Positions 48,284 to 61,472 of a stretch of 64,000 nt of DNA are shown one piece after another. The DNA is from Phylloscopus collybita (Eukaryota > Chordata > Aves > Passeriformes > Phylloscopidae): assembly GCA_027886175.1 (NCBI GenBank), contig JAJNNQ010000013.1:1-64000 (forward strand), written 5' to 3'. The translations under genes and the position numbers were made by a program. The first letter of the stretch is position 1; each line of letters starts with the position of its first letter. Below the pieces are notes generated by a model. The model searched no databases, had not been told where the DNA came from, and saw only the letters and a program-made list of their open reading frames with translations.

Positions 48284-49936
48284 TTGTTTTGCATGGCTTC
48301 CCTGATTCCAGGATTTAAATTGGAGTCATTTTTGGTAAGTCTTGGCCTTTTTCAGTGGCCCTCATTTCATCTCAGTCTCTTTGGTGGCAATCACTCCATT
48401 TCCAAATTTTCTCGGTTTTTTTTCGCTTGCGCTGTTTTGGGTCATATCTCCTTTCCAGAGGGGTTGTTAGACTTTGTTCTCTGATTTCAAGATTTCGTTC
48501 CCTTTCCGGAAAGGAAGACTTTCCTTTCCGGAAAGGGAACGAAATCTTGCGATTTTAATGAGCATTAATTGGGCAAGCTTCCGTCCATTTCCCTGCACTT
48601 CTGGCCACCCCATTCACTTTTATGGTTTTCGCTTGCTTCTGTCATTTTTCCATGGTTTTTTTTTCCATTTCAGTTCTGAGACATCTTCTCCTATCTCTTG
48701 TTTTGCATGGCTTCCCTGATTCCAGGGTTTAAATTGGAGTCATTTTTGGTAAGTCTTGGCCTTTTTCAGTGGCCCTCATTTCATCTCAGTCTCTTTGGTG
48801 GCAATCACTCCATTTCCAAATTTTCTCGGTTTTTTTCGCTTGCGCTGTTTTGGGTCATATCTCCTTTCCAGAGGGGTTGTTAGACTTTGTTCTCTGATTT
48901 CAAGATTTCGTTCCCTTTCCTGAAAGGAAGACTTTCCTTTCAGGAAAGGGAACGAAATCTTGCGATTTTAATGAGCATTAATTGGGCAAGCTTCCGTCCA
49001 TTTCCCTGCACTTCTGGCCACCCCATTCACTTTTATGGTTTTCGCCTGCTTTTGTCATTTTTCCATGGTTTATTTTTTCCATTTCAGTTCGGAGACATCT
49101 TCTCCTATCTCTTGTTTTGCATGGCTTCCCTGATTCCAGGGTTTAAATTGGAGTAATTTTTGGTAAGTCTTGGCCTTTTTCAGTGGCCCTCATTTCATCT
49201 CAGTCTCTTTGGTGGTAATCACTCCATTTCCAAATTTTCTCGGTTTTTTTCGCTTGCGCTGTTTTGGGTCATATCTCCTTTCCAGAGGGGTTGTTAGACT
49301 TTGTTCTCTGATTTCAAGATTTCGTTCCCTTTCCTGAAAGGAAGACTTTCCTTTCAGGAAAGGGAACGAAATCTTGCGATTTTAATGAGCATTAATTGGG
49401 CAAGCTTCCGTCCATTTCCCTGCACTTCTGGCCACCCCATTCACTTTTATGGTTTTCGCTTGCTTCTCTCATTTTTCCATGGTTTTTTTTTCCATTTCAC
49501 TTCTGAGACATCTTCTCCTATCTCTTGTTTTGCATGGCTTCCCTGATTCCAGGATTTAAATTGGAGTCATTTTTGGTAAGTCTTGGCCTTTTTCAGTGGC
49601 CCTCATTTCATCTCAGTCTCTTTGGTGGCAATCACTCCATTTCCAAATTTTCTCGGTTTTTTTCGCTTGCGCTGTTTTGGGTCATATCTCCTTTCCAGAG
49701 GGGTTGTTAGACTTTGTTCTCTGATTTCAAGATTTCGTTCCCTTTCCTGAAAGGAAGACTTTCCTTTCAGGAAAGGGAACGAAATCTTGCGATTTTAATG
49801 AGCATTAATTGGGCAAGCTTCCGTCCATTTCCCTGCACTTCTGGCCACCCCATTCACTTTTATGGTTTTCGCTTGCTTCTCTCATTTTTCCATGGGTTTT
49901 TTTCCATTTCACTTCTGAGACATCTTCTCCTATCTC
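48284..49936 (+). repeat. 4-unit block D, copy 2
   Basis: It repeats the unit order of 13683-15335, including CAGTTCGG followed by GGAGTAATTTTTGG near 49150. A private A interrupts the T tract near 49072. It lies 4,943 bases (12 units) before the third copy. Confidence 0.75.
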
Positions 49937-51172
49937 TTGTTTTGCATGGCTTCCCTGATTCCAGGATTTAAATTGGAGTCATTTTTGGTAAGTCTTGGCC
50001 TTTTTCAGTGGCCCTCATTTCATCTCAGTCTCTTTGGTGGCAATCACTCCATTTCCAAATTTTCTCGGTTTTTTTCGCTTGCGCTGTTTTGGGTCATATC
50101 TCCTTTCCAGAGGGGTTGTTAGACTTTGTTCTCTGATTTCAAGATTTCGTTCCCTTTCCTGAAAGGAAGACTTTCCTTTCAGGAAAGGGAAAGAAATCTT
50201 GCGATTTTAATGAGCATTAATTGGGCAAGCTTCCGTCCATTTCCCTGCACTTCTGGCCACCCCATTCACTTTTATGGTTTTCGCCTGCTTCTGTCATTTT
50301 TGATTTTTTTTTTTTCCATTTCACTTCTGAGACATCTTCTCCTATCTCTTGTTTTGCATGGCTTCCCTGATTCCAGGGTTTAAATTGGAGTCATTTTTGG
50401 TAAGTCTTGGCCTTTTTCAGTGGCCCTCATTTCATCTCAGTCTCTTTGGTGGTAATCACTCCATTTCCAAATTTTCTCGGTTTTTTTCGCTTGCGCTGTT
50501 TTGGGTCATATCTCCTTTCCAGAGGGGTTGTTAGACTTTGTTCTCTGATTTCAAGATTTCGTTCCCTTTCCTGAAAGGAAGACTTTCCTTTCAGGAAAGG
50601 GAACGAAATCTTGCGATTTTAATGAGCATTAATTGGGCAAGCTTCCGTCCATTTCCCTGCACTTCTGGCCACCCCATTCACTTTTATGGTTTTTGCTTGC
50701 TTCTGTCATTTTTCCATGGTTTTTTTTTCCATTTCAGTTCTGAGACATCTTCTCCTATCTCTTGTTTTGCATGGCTTCCCTGATTCCAGGATTTAAATTG
50801 GAGTCATTTTTGGTAAGTCTTGGCCTTTTTCAGTGGCCCTCATTTCATCTCAGTCTCTTTGGTGGCAATCACTCCATTTGCAAATTTTCTCGGTTTTTTT
50901 CGCTTGCGCTGTTTTGGGTCATATCTCCTTTCCAGAGGGGTTGTTAGACTTTGTTCTCTGATTTCAAGATTTCGTTCCCTTTCCTGAAAGGAAGACTTTC
51001 CTTTCAGGAAAGGGAACGAAATCTTGCGATTTTAATGAGCATTAATTGGGCAAGCTTCCGTCCATTTCCCTGCACTTCTGGCCACCCCATTCACTTTTAT
51101 GGTTTTCGCTTGCTTTTGTCATTTTTTATTTTTTTTTTTCCATTTCACTTCTGAGATATCTTCTCCTATCTC
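49937..51172 (+). repeat. 3-unit module, copy 11 (L/L hairpin)
   Basis: It is the rightmost copy, with the marker order kept, an L/L hairpin core and GGGAAAGAAATC. No copy of the module is seen to the right of it. Confidence 0.82.
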
Positions 51173-51375
51173 TTGTTTTGCATGGCTTCCCTCATTCCAG
51201 GATTTAAATTGGAGTCATTTTTGGTAAGTCTTGGCCTTTTTCAGTGGCCCTCATTTCATCTCAGTCTCTTTGGTGGCAATCACTCCATTTGCAAATTTTC
51301 TCGGTTTTTTTCGCTTGCGCTGTTTTGGGTCATATCTCCTTTCCAGAGGGGTTGTTAGACTTTGTTCTCTGATTT

Positions 51376-51432
51376 CAAGATTTCGTTCCCTTTCCTGAAA
51401 GGAAGACTTTCCTGAAAGGGAACGAAATCTTG
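51376..51432. repeat. Hairpin, class S (5-base deletion in the right arm)
   Basis: The outer 19-bp stem is intact (51376-51394 with 51414-51432). Inside it, CTGAA at 51395-51399 has lost its partner because TTCAG is deleted from the right arm. AGGAA still pairs with TTCCT around the GACT loop. The result is a hairpin with a 5-base bulge and a monomer of 408 bases. The same deletion creates a 13-base direct repeat (CTTTCCTGAAAGG) in place of the inner inverted repeat. Class S units start at 905, 5862, 8333, 9154, 12863, 21937, 26886, 29357, 30591, 34299, 36771, 37591, 39237, 40057, 42529, 43349, 43757, 46226, 51173, 52407, 59418 and 61065. Confidence 0.93.
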
Positions 51433-53226
51433 CGATTTTAATGAGCATTAATTGGGCAAGCTTCCGTCCATTTCCCTGCACTTCTGGCCACCCCATTCAC
51501 TTTTATGGTTTTCGCTTGCTTTTGTCATTTTTCCATGGTTTTTTTTTCCATTTCACTTCTGAGACATCTTCTCCTATCTCTTGTTTTGCATGGCTTCCCT
51601 GATTCCAGGATTTAAATTGGAGTCATTTTTGGTAAGTCTTGGCCTTTTTCAGTGGCCCTCATTTCATCTCAGTCTCTTTGGTGGCAATCACTCCATTTCC
51701 AAATTTTCTCGTTTTTTTTCGCTTGCGCTGTTTTGGGTCATATCTCCTTTCCAGAGGGGTTGTTAGACTTTGTTCTCTGATTTCAAGATTTCGTTCCCTT
51801 TCCTGAAAGGAAGACTTTCCTTTCAGGAAAGGGAACGAAATCTTGCGATTTTAATGAGCATTAATTGGGCAAGCTTCCGTCCATTTCCCTGCACTTCTGG
51901 CCACCCCATTCACTTTTATGGTTTTCGCCTGCTTCTGTCATTTTTTATTTTTTTTTTTTCCATTTCACTTCTGAGACATCTTCTCCTATCTCTTGTTTTG
52001 CATGGCTTCCCTGATTCCAGGATTTAAATTGGAGTCATTTTTGGTAAGTCTTGGCCTTTTTCAGTGGCCCTCATTTCATCTCAGTCTCTTTGGTGGCAAT
52101 CACTCCATTTCCAAATTTTCTCGGTTTTTTTTCGCTTGCGCTGTTTTGGGTCATATCTCCTTTCCAGAGGGGTTGTTAGACTTTGTTCTCTGATTTCAAG
52201 ATTTCGTTCCCTTTCCGGAAAGGAAGACTTTCCTTTCCGGAAAGGGAACGAAATCTTGCGATTTTAATGAGCATTAATTGGGCAAGCTTCCGTCCATTTC
52301 CCTGCACTTCTGGCCACCCAATTCACTTTTATGGTTTTCGCTTGCTTCTGTCATTTTTCCATGGTTTTTTTTTCCATTTCAGTTCTGAGACATCTTCTCC
52401 TATCTCTTGTTTTGCATGGCTTCCCTGATTCCAGGGTTTAAATTGGAGTCATTTTTGGTAAGTCTTGGCCTTTTTCAGTGGCCCTCATTTCATCTCAGTC
52501 TCTTTGGTGGTAATCACTCCATTTCCAAATTTTCTCGGTTTTTTTCGCTTGCGCTGTTTTGGGTCATATCTCCTTTCCAGAGGGGTTGTTAGACTTTGTT
52601 CTCTGATTTCAAGATTTCGTTCCCTTTCCTGAAAGGAAGACTTTCCTGAAAGGGAACGAAATCTTGCGATTTTAATGAGCATTAATTGGGCAAGCTTCCG
52701 TCCATTTCCCTGCACTTCTGGCCACCCCATTCACTTTTATGGTTTTCGCTTGCTTTTGTCATTTTTCCATGGTTTTTTTTTCCATTTCACTTCTGAGACA
52801 TCTTCTCCTATCTCTTGTTTTGCATGGCTTCCCTGATTCCAGGATTTAAATTGGAGTCATTTTTGGTAAGTCTTGGCCTTTTTCAGTGGCCCTCATTTCA
52901 TCTCAGTCTCTTTGGTGGCAATCACTCCATTTCCAAATTTTCTCGTTTTTTTTCGCTTGCGCTGTTTTGGGTCATATCTCCTTTCCAGAGGGGTTGTTAG
53001 ACTTTGTTCTCTGATTTCAAGATTTCGTTCCCTTTCCTGAAAGGAAGACTTTCCTTTCAGGAAAGGGAACGAAATCTTGCGATTTTAATGAGCATTAATT
53101 GGGCAAGCTTCCGTCCATTTCCCTGCACTTCTGGCCACCCCATTCACTTTTATGGTTTTCGCCTGCTTCTGTCATTTTTTATTTTTTTTTTTTCCATTTC
53201 ACTTCTGAGACATCTTCTCCTATCTC

Positions 53227-54880
53227 TTGTTTTGCATGGCTTCCCTGATTCCAGGATTTAAATTGGAGTCATTTTTGGTAAGTCTTGGCCTTTTTCAGTG
53301 GCCCTCATTTCATCTCAGTCTCTTTGGTGGCAATCACTCCATTTCCAAATTTTCTCGGTTTTTTTTCGCTTGCGCTGTTTTGGGTCATATCTCCTTTCCA
53401 GAGGGGTTGTTAGACTTTGTTCTCTGATTTCAAGATTTCGTTCCCTTTCCGGAAAGGAAGACTTTCCTTTCCGGAAAGGGAACGAAATCTTGCGATTTTA
53501 ATGAGCATTAATTGGGCAAGCTTCCGTCCATTTCCCTGCACTTCTGGCCACCCCATTCACTTTTATGGTTTTCGCTTGCTTCTGTCATTTTTCCATGGTT
53601 TTTTTTTCCATTTCAGTTCTGAGACATCTTCTCCTATCTCTTGTTTTGCATGGCTTCCCTGATTCCAGGGTTTAAATTGGAGTCATTTTTGGTAAGTCTT
53701 GGCCTTTTTCAGTGGCCCTCATTTCATCTCAGTCTCTTTGGTGGTAATCACTCCATTTCCAAATTTTCTCGGTTTTTTTCGCTTGCGCTGTTTTGGGTCA
53801 TATCTCCTTTCCAGAGGGGTTGTTAGACTTTGTTCTCTGATTTCAAGATTTCGTTCCCTTTCCTGAAAGGAAGACTTTCCTTTCAGGAAAGGGAACGAAA
53901 TCTTGCGATTTTAATGAGCATTAATTGGGCAAGCTTCCGTCCATTTCCCTGCACTTCTGGCCACCCCATTCACTTTTATGGTTTTCGCCTGCTTCTGTCA
54001 TTTTTCCATGGTTTTTTTTTTCCATTTCAGTTCGGAGACATCTTCTCCTATCTCTTGTTTTGCATGGCTTCCCTGATTCCAGGGTTTAAATTGGAGTAAT
54101 TTTTGGTAAGTCTTGGCCTTTTTCAGTGGCCCTCATTTCATCTCAGTCTCTTTGGTGGTAATCACTCCATTTCCAAATTTTCTCGGTTTTTTTCGCTTGC
54201 GCTGTTTTGGGTCATATCTCCTTTCCAGAGGGGTTGTTAGACTTTGTTCTCTGATTTCAAGATTTCGTTCCCTTTCCTGAAAGGAAGACTTTCCTTTCAG
54301 GAAAGGGAACGAAATCTTGCGATTTTAATGAGCATTAATTGGGCAAGCTTCCGTCCATTTCCCTGCACTTCTGGCCACCCCATTCACTTTTATGGTTTTC
54401 GCTTGCTTCTCTCATTTTTCCATGGTTTTTTTTTCCATTTCACTTCTGAGACATCTTCTCCTATCTCTTGTTTTGCATGGCTTCCCTGATTCCAGGATTT
54501 AAATTGGAGTCATTTTTGGTAAGTCTTGGCCTTTTTCAGTGGCCCTCATTTCATCTCAGTCTCTTTGGTGGCAATCACTCCATTTCCAAATTTTCTCGGT
54601 TTTTTTCGCTTGCGCTGTTTTGGGTCATATCTCCTTTCCAGAGGGGTTGTTAGACTTTGTTCTCTGATTTCAAGATTTCGTTCCCTTTCCTGAAAGGAAG
54701 ACTTTCCTTTCAGGAAAGGGAACGAAATCTTGCGATTTTAATGAGCATTAATTGGGCAAGCTTCCGTCCATTTCCCTGCACTTCTGGCCACCCCATTCAC
54801 TTTTATGGTTTTCGCTTGCTTTTGTCATTTTTGATTTTTTTTTTTTTCCATTTCACTTCTGAGACATCTTCTCCTATCTC
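53227..54880 (+). repeat. 4-unit block D, copy 3
   Basis: It has the same unit order and the same GGAGTAATTTTTGG change (near 54095) as the copies at 13683 and 48284. The class G unit at its start is preceded by S, L and G units from 51173 onward that form a 3-unit local duplication (51173-52406 with 52407-53640). Confidence 0.75.
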
Positions 54881-57557
54881 TTGTTTTGCATGGCTTCCCT
54901 GATTCCAGGATTTAAATTGGAGTCATTTTTGGTAAGTCTTGGCCTTTTTCAGTGGCCCTCATTTCATCTCAGTCTCTTTGGTGGCAATCACTCCATTTCC
55001 AAATTTTCTCGGTTTTTTTCGCTTGCGCTGTTTTGGGTCATATCTCCTTTCCAGAGGGGTTGTTAGACTTTGTTCTCTGATTTCAAGATTTTGTTCCCTT
55101 TCCTGAAAGGAAGACTTTCCTTTCAGGAAAGGGAACGAAATCTTGCGATTTTAATGAGCATTAATTGGGCAAGCTTCCGTCCATTTCCCTGCACTTCTGG
55201 CCACCCCATTCACTTTTATGGTTTTCGCTTGCTTCTCTCATTTTTCCATGGGTTTTTTTCCATTTCACTTCTGAGACATCTTCTCCTATCTCTTGTTTTG
55301 CATGGCTTCCCTGATTCCAGGATTTAAATTGGAGTCATTTTTGGTAAGTCTTGGCCTTTTTCAGTGGCCCTCATTTCATCTCAGTCTCTTTGGTGGCAAT
55401 CACTCCATTTCCAAATTTTCTCGGTTTTTTTCGCTTGCGCTGTTTTGGGTCATATCTCCTTTCCAGAGGGGTTGTTAGACTTTGTTCTCTGATTTCAAGA
55501 TTTCGTTCCCTTTCCTGAAAGGAAGACTTTCCTTTCAGGAAAGGGAACGAAATCTTGCGATTTTAATGAGCATTAATTGGGCAAGCTTCCGTCCATTTCC
55601 CTGCACTTCTGGCCACCCCATTCACTTTTATGGTTTTCACTTGCTTTCCTCATTTTTTATTTTTTTTTTTTCCATTTCACTTCTGAGATATCTTCTCCTA
55701 TCTCTTGTTTTGCATGGCTTCCCTGATTCCAGGATTTAAATTGGAGTCATTTTTGGTAAGTCTTGGCCTTTTTCAGTGGCCCTCATTTCATCTCAGTCTC
55801 TTTGGTGGCAATCACTCCATTTCCAAATTTTCTCGTTTTTTTTCACTTGCGCTGTTTTGGGTCATATCTCCTTTCCAGAGGGGTTGTTAGACTTTGTTCT
55901 CTGATTTCAAGATTTCGTTCCCTTTCCTGAAAGGAAGACTTTCCTTTCAGGAAAGGGAACGAAATCTTGCGATTTTAATGAGCATTAATTGGGCAAGCTT
56001 CCGTCCATTTCCCTGCAGCTCTGGCCACCCCATTCACTTTCATGGTTTTCGCTTGCTTCTGTCATTTTTCCATGGTTTTTTTTTCCATTTCACTTCTGAG
56101 ACATCTTCTCCTATCTCTTGTTTTGCATGGCTTCCCTGATTCCAGGATTTAAATTGGAGTCATTTTTGGTAAGTCTTGGCCTTTTTCAGTGGCCCTCATT
56201 TCATCTCAGTCTCTTTGGTGGCAATCACTCCATTTGCAAATTTTCTCGGTTTTTTTCGCTTGCGCTGTTTTGGGTCATATCTCCTTTCCAGAGGGGTTGT
56301 TAGACTTTGTTCTCTGATTTCAAGATTTCGTTCCCTTTCCTGAAAGGAAGACTTTCCTTTCAGGAAAGGGAACGAAATCTTGCGATTTTAATGAGCATTA
56401 ATTGGGCAAGCTTCCGTCCATTTCCCTGCACTTCTGGCCACCCCATTCACTTTTATGGTTTTCGCCTGCTTCTGTCATTTTTTATTTTTTTTTTTTCCAT
56501 TTCACTTCTGAGACATCTTCTCCTATCTCTTGTTTTGCATGGCTTCCCTCATTCCAGGATTTAAATTGGAGTCATTTTTGGTAAGTCTTGGCCTTTTTCA
56601 GTGGCCCTCATTTCATCTCAGTCTCTTTGGTGGCAATCACTCCATTTCCAAATTTTCTCGGTTTTTTTCGCTTGCGCTGTTTTGGGTCATATCTCCTTTC
56701 CAGAGGGGTTGTTAGACTTTGTTCTCTGATTTCAAGATTTCGTTCCCTTTCCTGAAAGGAAGACTTTCCTTTCAGGAAAGGGAACGAAATCTTGCGATTT
56801 TAATGAGCATTAATTGGGCAAGCTTCCGTCCATTTCCCTGCACTTCTGGCCACCCCATTCACTTTTATGGTTTTCGCTTGCTTTTGTCATTTTTTATTTT
56901 TTTTTTTTCCATTTCACTTCTGAGACATCTTCTCCTATCTCTTGTTTTGCATGGCTTCCCTGATTCCAGGATTTAAATTGGAGTCATTTTTGGTAAGTCT
57001 TGGCCTTTTTCAGTGGCCCTCATTTCATCTCAGTCTCTTTGGTGGCAATCACTCCATTTCCAAATTTTCTCGGTTTTTTTCGCTTGCGCTGTTTTGGGTC
57101 ATATCTCCTTTCCAGAGGGGTTGTTAGACTTTGTTCTCTGATTTCAAGATTTCGTTCCCTTTCCTGAAAGGAAGACTTTCCTTTCAGGAAAGGGAACGAA
57201 ATCTTGCGATTTTAATGAGCATTAATTGGGCAAGCTTCCGTCCATTTCCCTGCACTTCTGGCCACCCCATTCACTTTTATGGTTTTCGCCTGCTTCTGTC
57301 ATTTTTTATTTTTTTTTTTTCCATTTCACTTCTGAGACATCTTCTCCTATCTCTTGTTTTGCATGGCTTCCCTGATTCCAGGATTTAAATTGGAGTCATT
57401 TTTGGTAAGTCTTGGCCTTTTTCAGTGGCCCTCATTTCATCTCAGTCTCTTTGGTGGCAATCACTCCATTTCCAAATTTTCTCGGTTTTTTTTCGCTTGC
57501 GCTGTTTTGGGTCATATCTCCTTTCCAGAGGGGTTGTTAGACTTTGTTCTCTGATTT

Positions 57558-57619
57558 CAAGATTTCGTTCCCTTTCCGGAAAGGAAGACTTTCCTTTCCG
57601 GAAAGGGAACGAAATCTTG
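57558..57619. repeat. Hairpin, class G (both arms changed, pairing kept)
   Basis: Compared with class L, the left-arm core is CCGGAAAGG instead of CCTGAAAGG, and the right-arm core is CCTTTCCGG instead of CCTTTCAGG. A T-A pair has thus become a G-C pair, and the 29-bp stem stays perfect. Each arm now also contains the 14-base palindrome CCTTTCCGGAAAGG. Class G occurs in units starting at 78, 1726, 2968, 5034, 6682, 9974, 13683, 18221, 19046, 21109, 22757, 23996, 26059, 27706, 33472, 41703, 46634, 48284, 51993, 53227, 57354 and 60652. Seven of these (1726, 2968, 6682, 19046, 22757, 23996, 27706) also read GGGAAAGAAATC in the right arm, which adds one mismatch. Confidence 0.93.
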
Positions 57620-58180
57620 CGATTTTAATGAGCATTAATTGGGCAAGCTTCCGTCCATTTCCCTGCACTTCTGGCCACCCCATTCACTTTTATGGTTTTC
57701 GCTTGCTTCTGTCATTTTTCCATGGTTTTTTTTTCCATTTCAGTTCTGAGACATCTTCTCCTATCTCTTGTTTTGCATGGCTTCCCTGATTCCAGGGTTT
57801 AAATTGGAGTCATTTTTGGTAAGTCTTGGCCTTTTTCAGTGGCCCTCATTTCATCTCAGTCTCTTTGGTGGTAATCACTCCATTTCCAAATTTTCTCGGT
57901 TTTTTTCGCTTGCGCTGTTTTGGGTCATATCTCCTTTCCAGAGGGGTTGTTAGACTTTGTTCTCTGATTTCAAGATTTCGTTCCCTTTCCTGAAAGGAAG
58001 ACTTTCCTTTCAGGAAAGGGAACGAAATCTTGCGATTTTAATGAGCATTAATTGGGCAAGCTTCCGTCCATTTCCCTGCACTTCTGGCCACCCCATTCAC
58101 TTTTATGGTTTTCGCTTGCTTCTCTCATTTTTCCATGGTTTTTTTTTCCATTTCAGTTCGGAGACATCTTCTCCTATCTC

Positions 58181-59417
58181 TTGTTTTGCATGGCTTCCCT
58201 GATTCCAGGATTTAAATTGGAGTCATTTTTGGTAAGTCTTGGCCTTTTTCAGTGGCCCTCATTTCATCTCAGTCTCTTTGGTGGCAATCACTCCATTTGC
58301 AAATTTTCTCGGTTTTTTTCGCTTGCGCTGTTTTGGGTCATATCTCCTTTCCAGAGGGGTTGTTAGACTTTGTTCTCTGATTTCAAGATTTCGTTCCCTT
58401 TCCTGAAAGGAAGACTTTCCTTTCAGGAAAGGGAACGAAATCTTGCGATTTTAATGAGCATTAATTGGGCAAGCTTCCGTCCATTTCCCTGCACTTCTGG
58501 CCACCCCATTCACTTTTATGGTTTTCGCTTGCTTTTGTCATTTTTCCATGTTTTTTTTTTCCATTTCACTTCTGAGACATCTTCTCCTATCTCTTGTTTT
58601 GCATGGCTTCCCTGATTCCAGGATTTAAATTGGAGTCATTTTTGGTAAGTCTTGGCCTTTTTCAGTGGCCCTCATTTCATCTCAGTCTCTTTGGTGGCAA
58701 TCACTCCATTTCCAAATTTTCTCGTTTTTTTTCGCTTGCGCTGTTTTGGGTCATATCTCCTTTCCAGAGGGGTTGTTAGACTTTGTTCTCTGATTTCAAG
58801 ATTTCGTTCCCTTTCCTGAAAGGAAGACTTTCCTTTCAGGAAAGGGAACGAAATCTTGCGATTTTAATGAGCATTAATTGGGCAAGCTTCCGTCCATTTC
58901 CCTGCACTTCTGGCCACCCCATTCACTTTTATGGTTTTCGCTTGCTTCTCTCATTTTTCCATGGGTTTTTTTCCATTTCACTTCTGAGACATCTTCTCCT
59001 ATCTCTTGTTTTGCATGGCTTCCCTGATTCCAGGATTTAAATTGGAGTCATTTTTGGTAAGTCTTGGCCTTTTTCAGTGGCCCTCATTTCATCTCAGTCT
59101 CTTTGGTGGCAATCACTCCATTTCCAAATTTTCTCGTTTTTTTTCGCTTGCGCTGTTTTGGGTCATATCTCCTTTCCAGAGGGGTTGTTAGACTTTGTTC
59201 TCTGATTTCAAGATTTCGTTCCCTTTCCTGAAAGGAAGACTTTCCTTTCAGGAAAGGGAACGAAATCTTGCGATTTTAATGAGCATTAATTGGGCAAGCT
59301 TCCGTCCATTTCCCTGCACTTCTGGCCACCCCATTCACTTTTATGGTTTTCACTTGCTTTCCTCATTTTTTATTTTTTTTTTTTCCATTTCACTTCTGAG
59401 ATATCTTCTCCTATCTC
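58181..59417 (+). repeat. 3-unit block E, copy 1
   Basis: A unit with CATTTGC, followed by CATTTTTCCATGTTTT, leads to a unit with TCTCGTTTT and then to CCATGGGTTTTTTTCC and a third unit with TCTCGTTTT. The same order recurs at 61473 and 63124, spaced 8 and then 4 units. Confidence 0.78.
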
Positions 59418-61472
59418 TTGTTTTGCATGGCTTCCCTGATTCCAGGATTTAAATTGGAGTCATTTTTGGTAAGTCTTGGCCTTTTTCAGTGGCCCTCATT
59501 TCATCTCAGTCTCTTTGGTGGCAATCACTCCATTTCCAAATTTTCTCGTTTTTTTTCACTTGCGCTGTTTTGGGTCATATCTCCTTTCCAGAGGGGTTGT
59601 TAGACTTTGTTCTCTGATTTCAAGATTTCGTTCCCTTTCCTGAAAGGAAGACTTTCCTGAAAGGGAACGAAATCTTGCGATTTTAATGAGCATTAATTGG
59701 GCAAGCTTCCGTCCATTTCCCTGCACTTCTGGCCACCCCATTCACTTTCATGGTTTTCGCTTGCTTCTGTCATTTTTCCATGGTTTTTTTTTCCATTTCA
59801 CTTCTGAGACATCTTCTCCTATCTCTTGTTTTGCATGGCTTTTCTGATTCCAGGATTTAAATTGGAGTCATTTTTGGTAAGTCTTGGCCTTTTTCAGTGG
59901 CCCTCATTTCATCTCAGTCTCTTTGGTGGCAATCACTCCATTTGCAAATTTTCTCGGTTTTTTTCGCTTGCGCTGTTTTGGGTCATATCTCCTTTCCAGA
60001 GGGGTTGTTAGACTTTGTTCTCTGATTTCAAGATTTCGTTCCCTTTCCTGAAAGGAAGACTTTCCTTTCAGGAAAGGGAACGAAATCTTGCGATTTTAAT
60101 GAGCATTAATTGGGCAAGCTTCCGTCCATTTCCCTGCACTTCTGGCCACCCCATTCACTTTTATGGTTTTCGCTTGCTTTTGTCATTTTTGATTTTTTTT
60201 TTTTCCATTTCACTTCTGAGATATCTTCTCCTATCTCTTGTTTTGCATGGCTTCCCTCATTCCAGGATTTAAATTGGAGTCATTTTTGGTAAGTCTTGGC
60301 CTTTTTCAGTGGCCCTCATTTCATCTCAGTCTCTTTGGTGGCAATCACTCCATTTCCAAATTTTCTAGGTTTTTTTCGCTTGCGCTGTTTTGGGTCATAT
60401 CTCCTTTCCAGAGGGGTTGTTAGACTTTGTTCTCTGATTTCAAGATTTCGTTCCCTTTCCTGAAAGGAAGACTTTCCTTTCAGGAAAGGGAACGAAATCT
60501 TGCGATTTTAATGAGCATTAATTGGGCAAGCTTCCGTCCATTTCCCTGCACTTCTGGCCACCCCATTCACTTTTATGGTTTTCGCTTGCTTCTGTAATTT
60601 TTCCATGGTTTTTTTTTTCCATTTCACTTCTGAGACATCTTCTCCTATCTCTTGTTTTGCATGGCTTCCCTGATTCCAGGATTTAAATTGGAGTCATTTT
60701 TGGTAAGTCTTGGCCTTTTTCAGTGGCCCTCATTTCATCTCAGTCTCTTTGGTGGCAATCACTCCATTTCCAAATTTTCTCGGTTTTTTTCGCTTGCGCT
60801 GTTTTGGGTCATATCTCCTTTCCAGAGGGGTTGTTAGACTTTGTTCTCTGATTTCAAGATTTCGTTCCCTTTCCGGAAAGGAAGACTTTCCTTTCCGGAA
60901 AGGGAACGAAATCTTGCGATTTTAATGAGCATTAATTGGGCAAGCTTCCGTCCATTTCCCTGCACTTCTGGCCACCCCATTCACTTTTATGGTTTTCGCT
61001 TGCTTCTCTCATTTTTCCATGGGTTTTTTTTCCATTTCACTTCTGAGACATCTTCTCCTATCTCTTGTTTTGCATGGCTTCCCTGATTCCAGGGTTTAAA
61101 TTGGAGTCATTTTTGGTAAGTCTTGGCCTTTTTCAGTGGCCCTCATTTCATCTCAGTCTCTTTGGTGGTAATCACTCCATTTCCAAATTTTCTCGGTTTT
61201 TTTCGCTTGCGCTGTTTTGGGTCATATCTCCTTTCCAGAGGGGTTGTTAGACTTTGTTCTCTGATTTCAAGATTTCGTTCCCTTTCCTGAAAGGAAGACT
61301 TTCCTGAAAGGGAACGAAATCTTGCGATTTTAATGAGCATTAATTGGGCAAGCTTCCGTCCATTTCCCTGCACTTCTGGCCACCCCATTCACTTTTATGG
61401 TTTTCGCTTGCTTCTCTCATTTTTCCATGGTTTTTTTTTCCATTTCACTTCTGAGACATCTTCTCCTATCTC

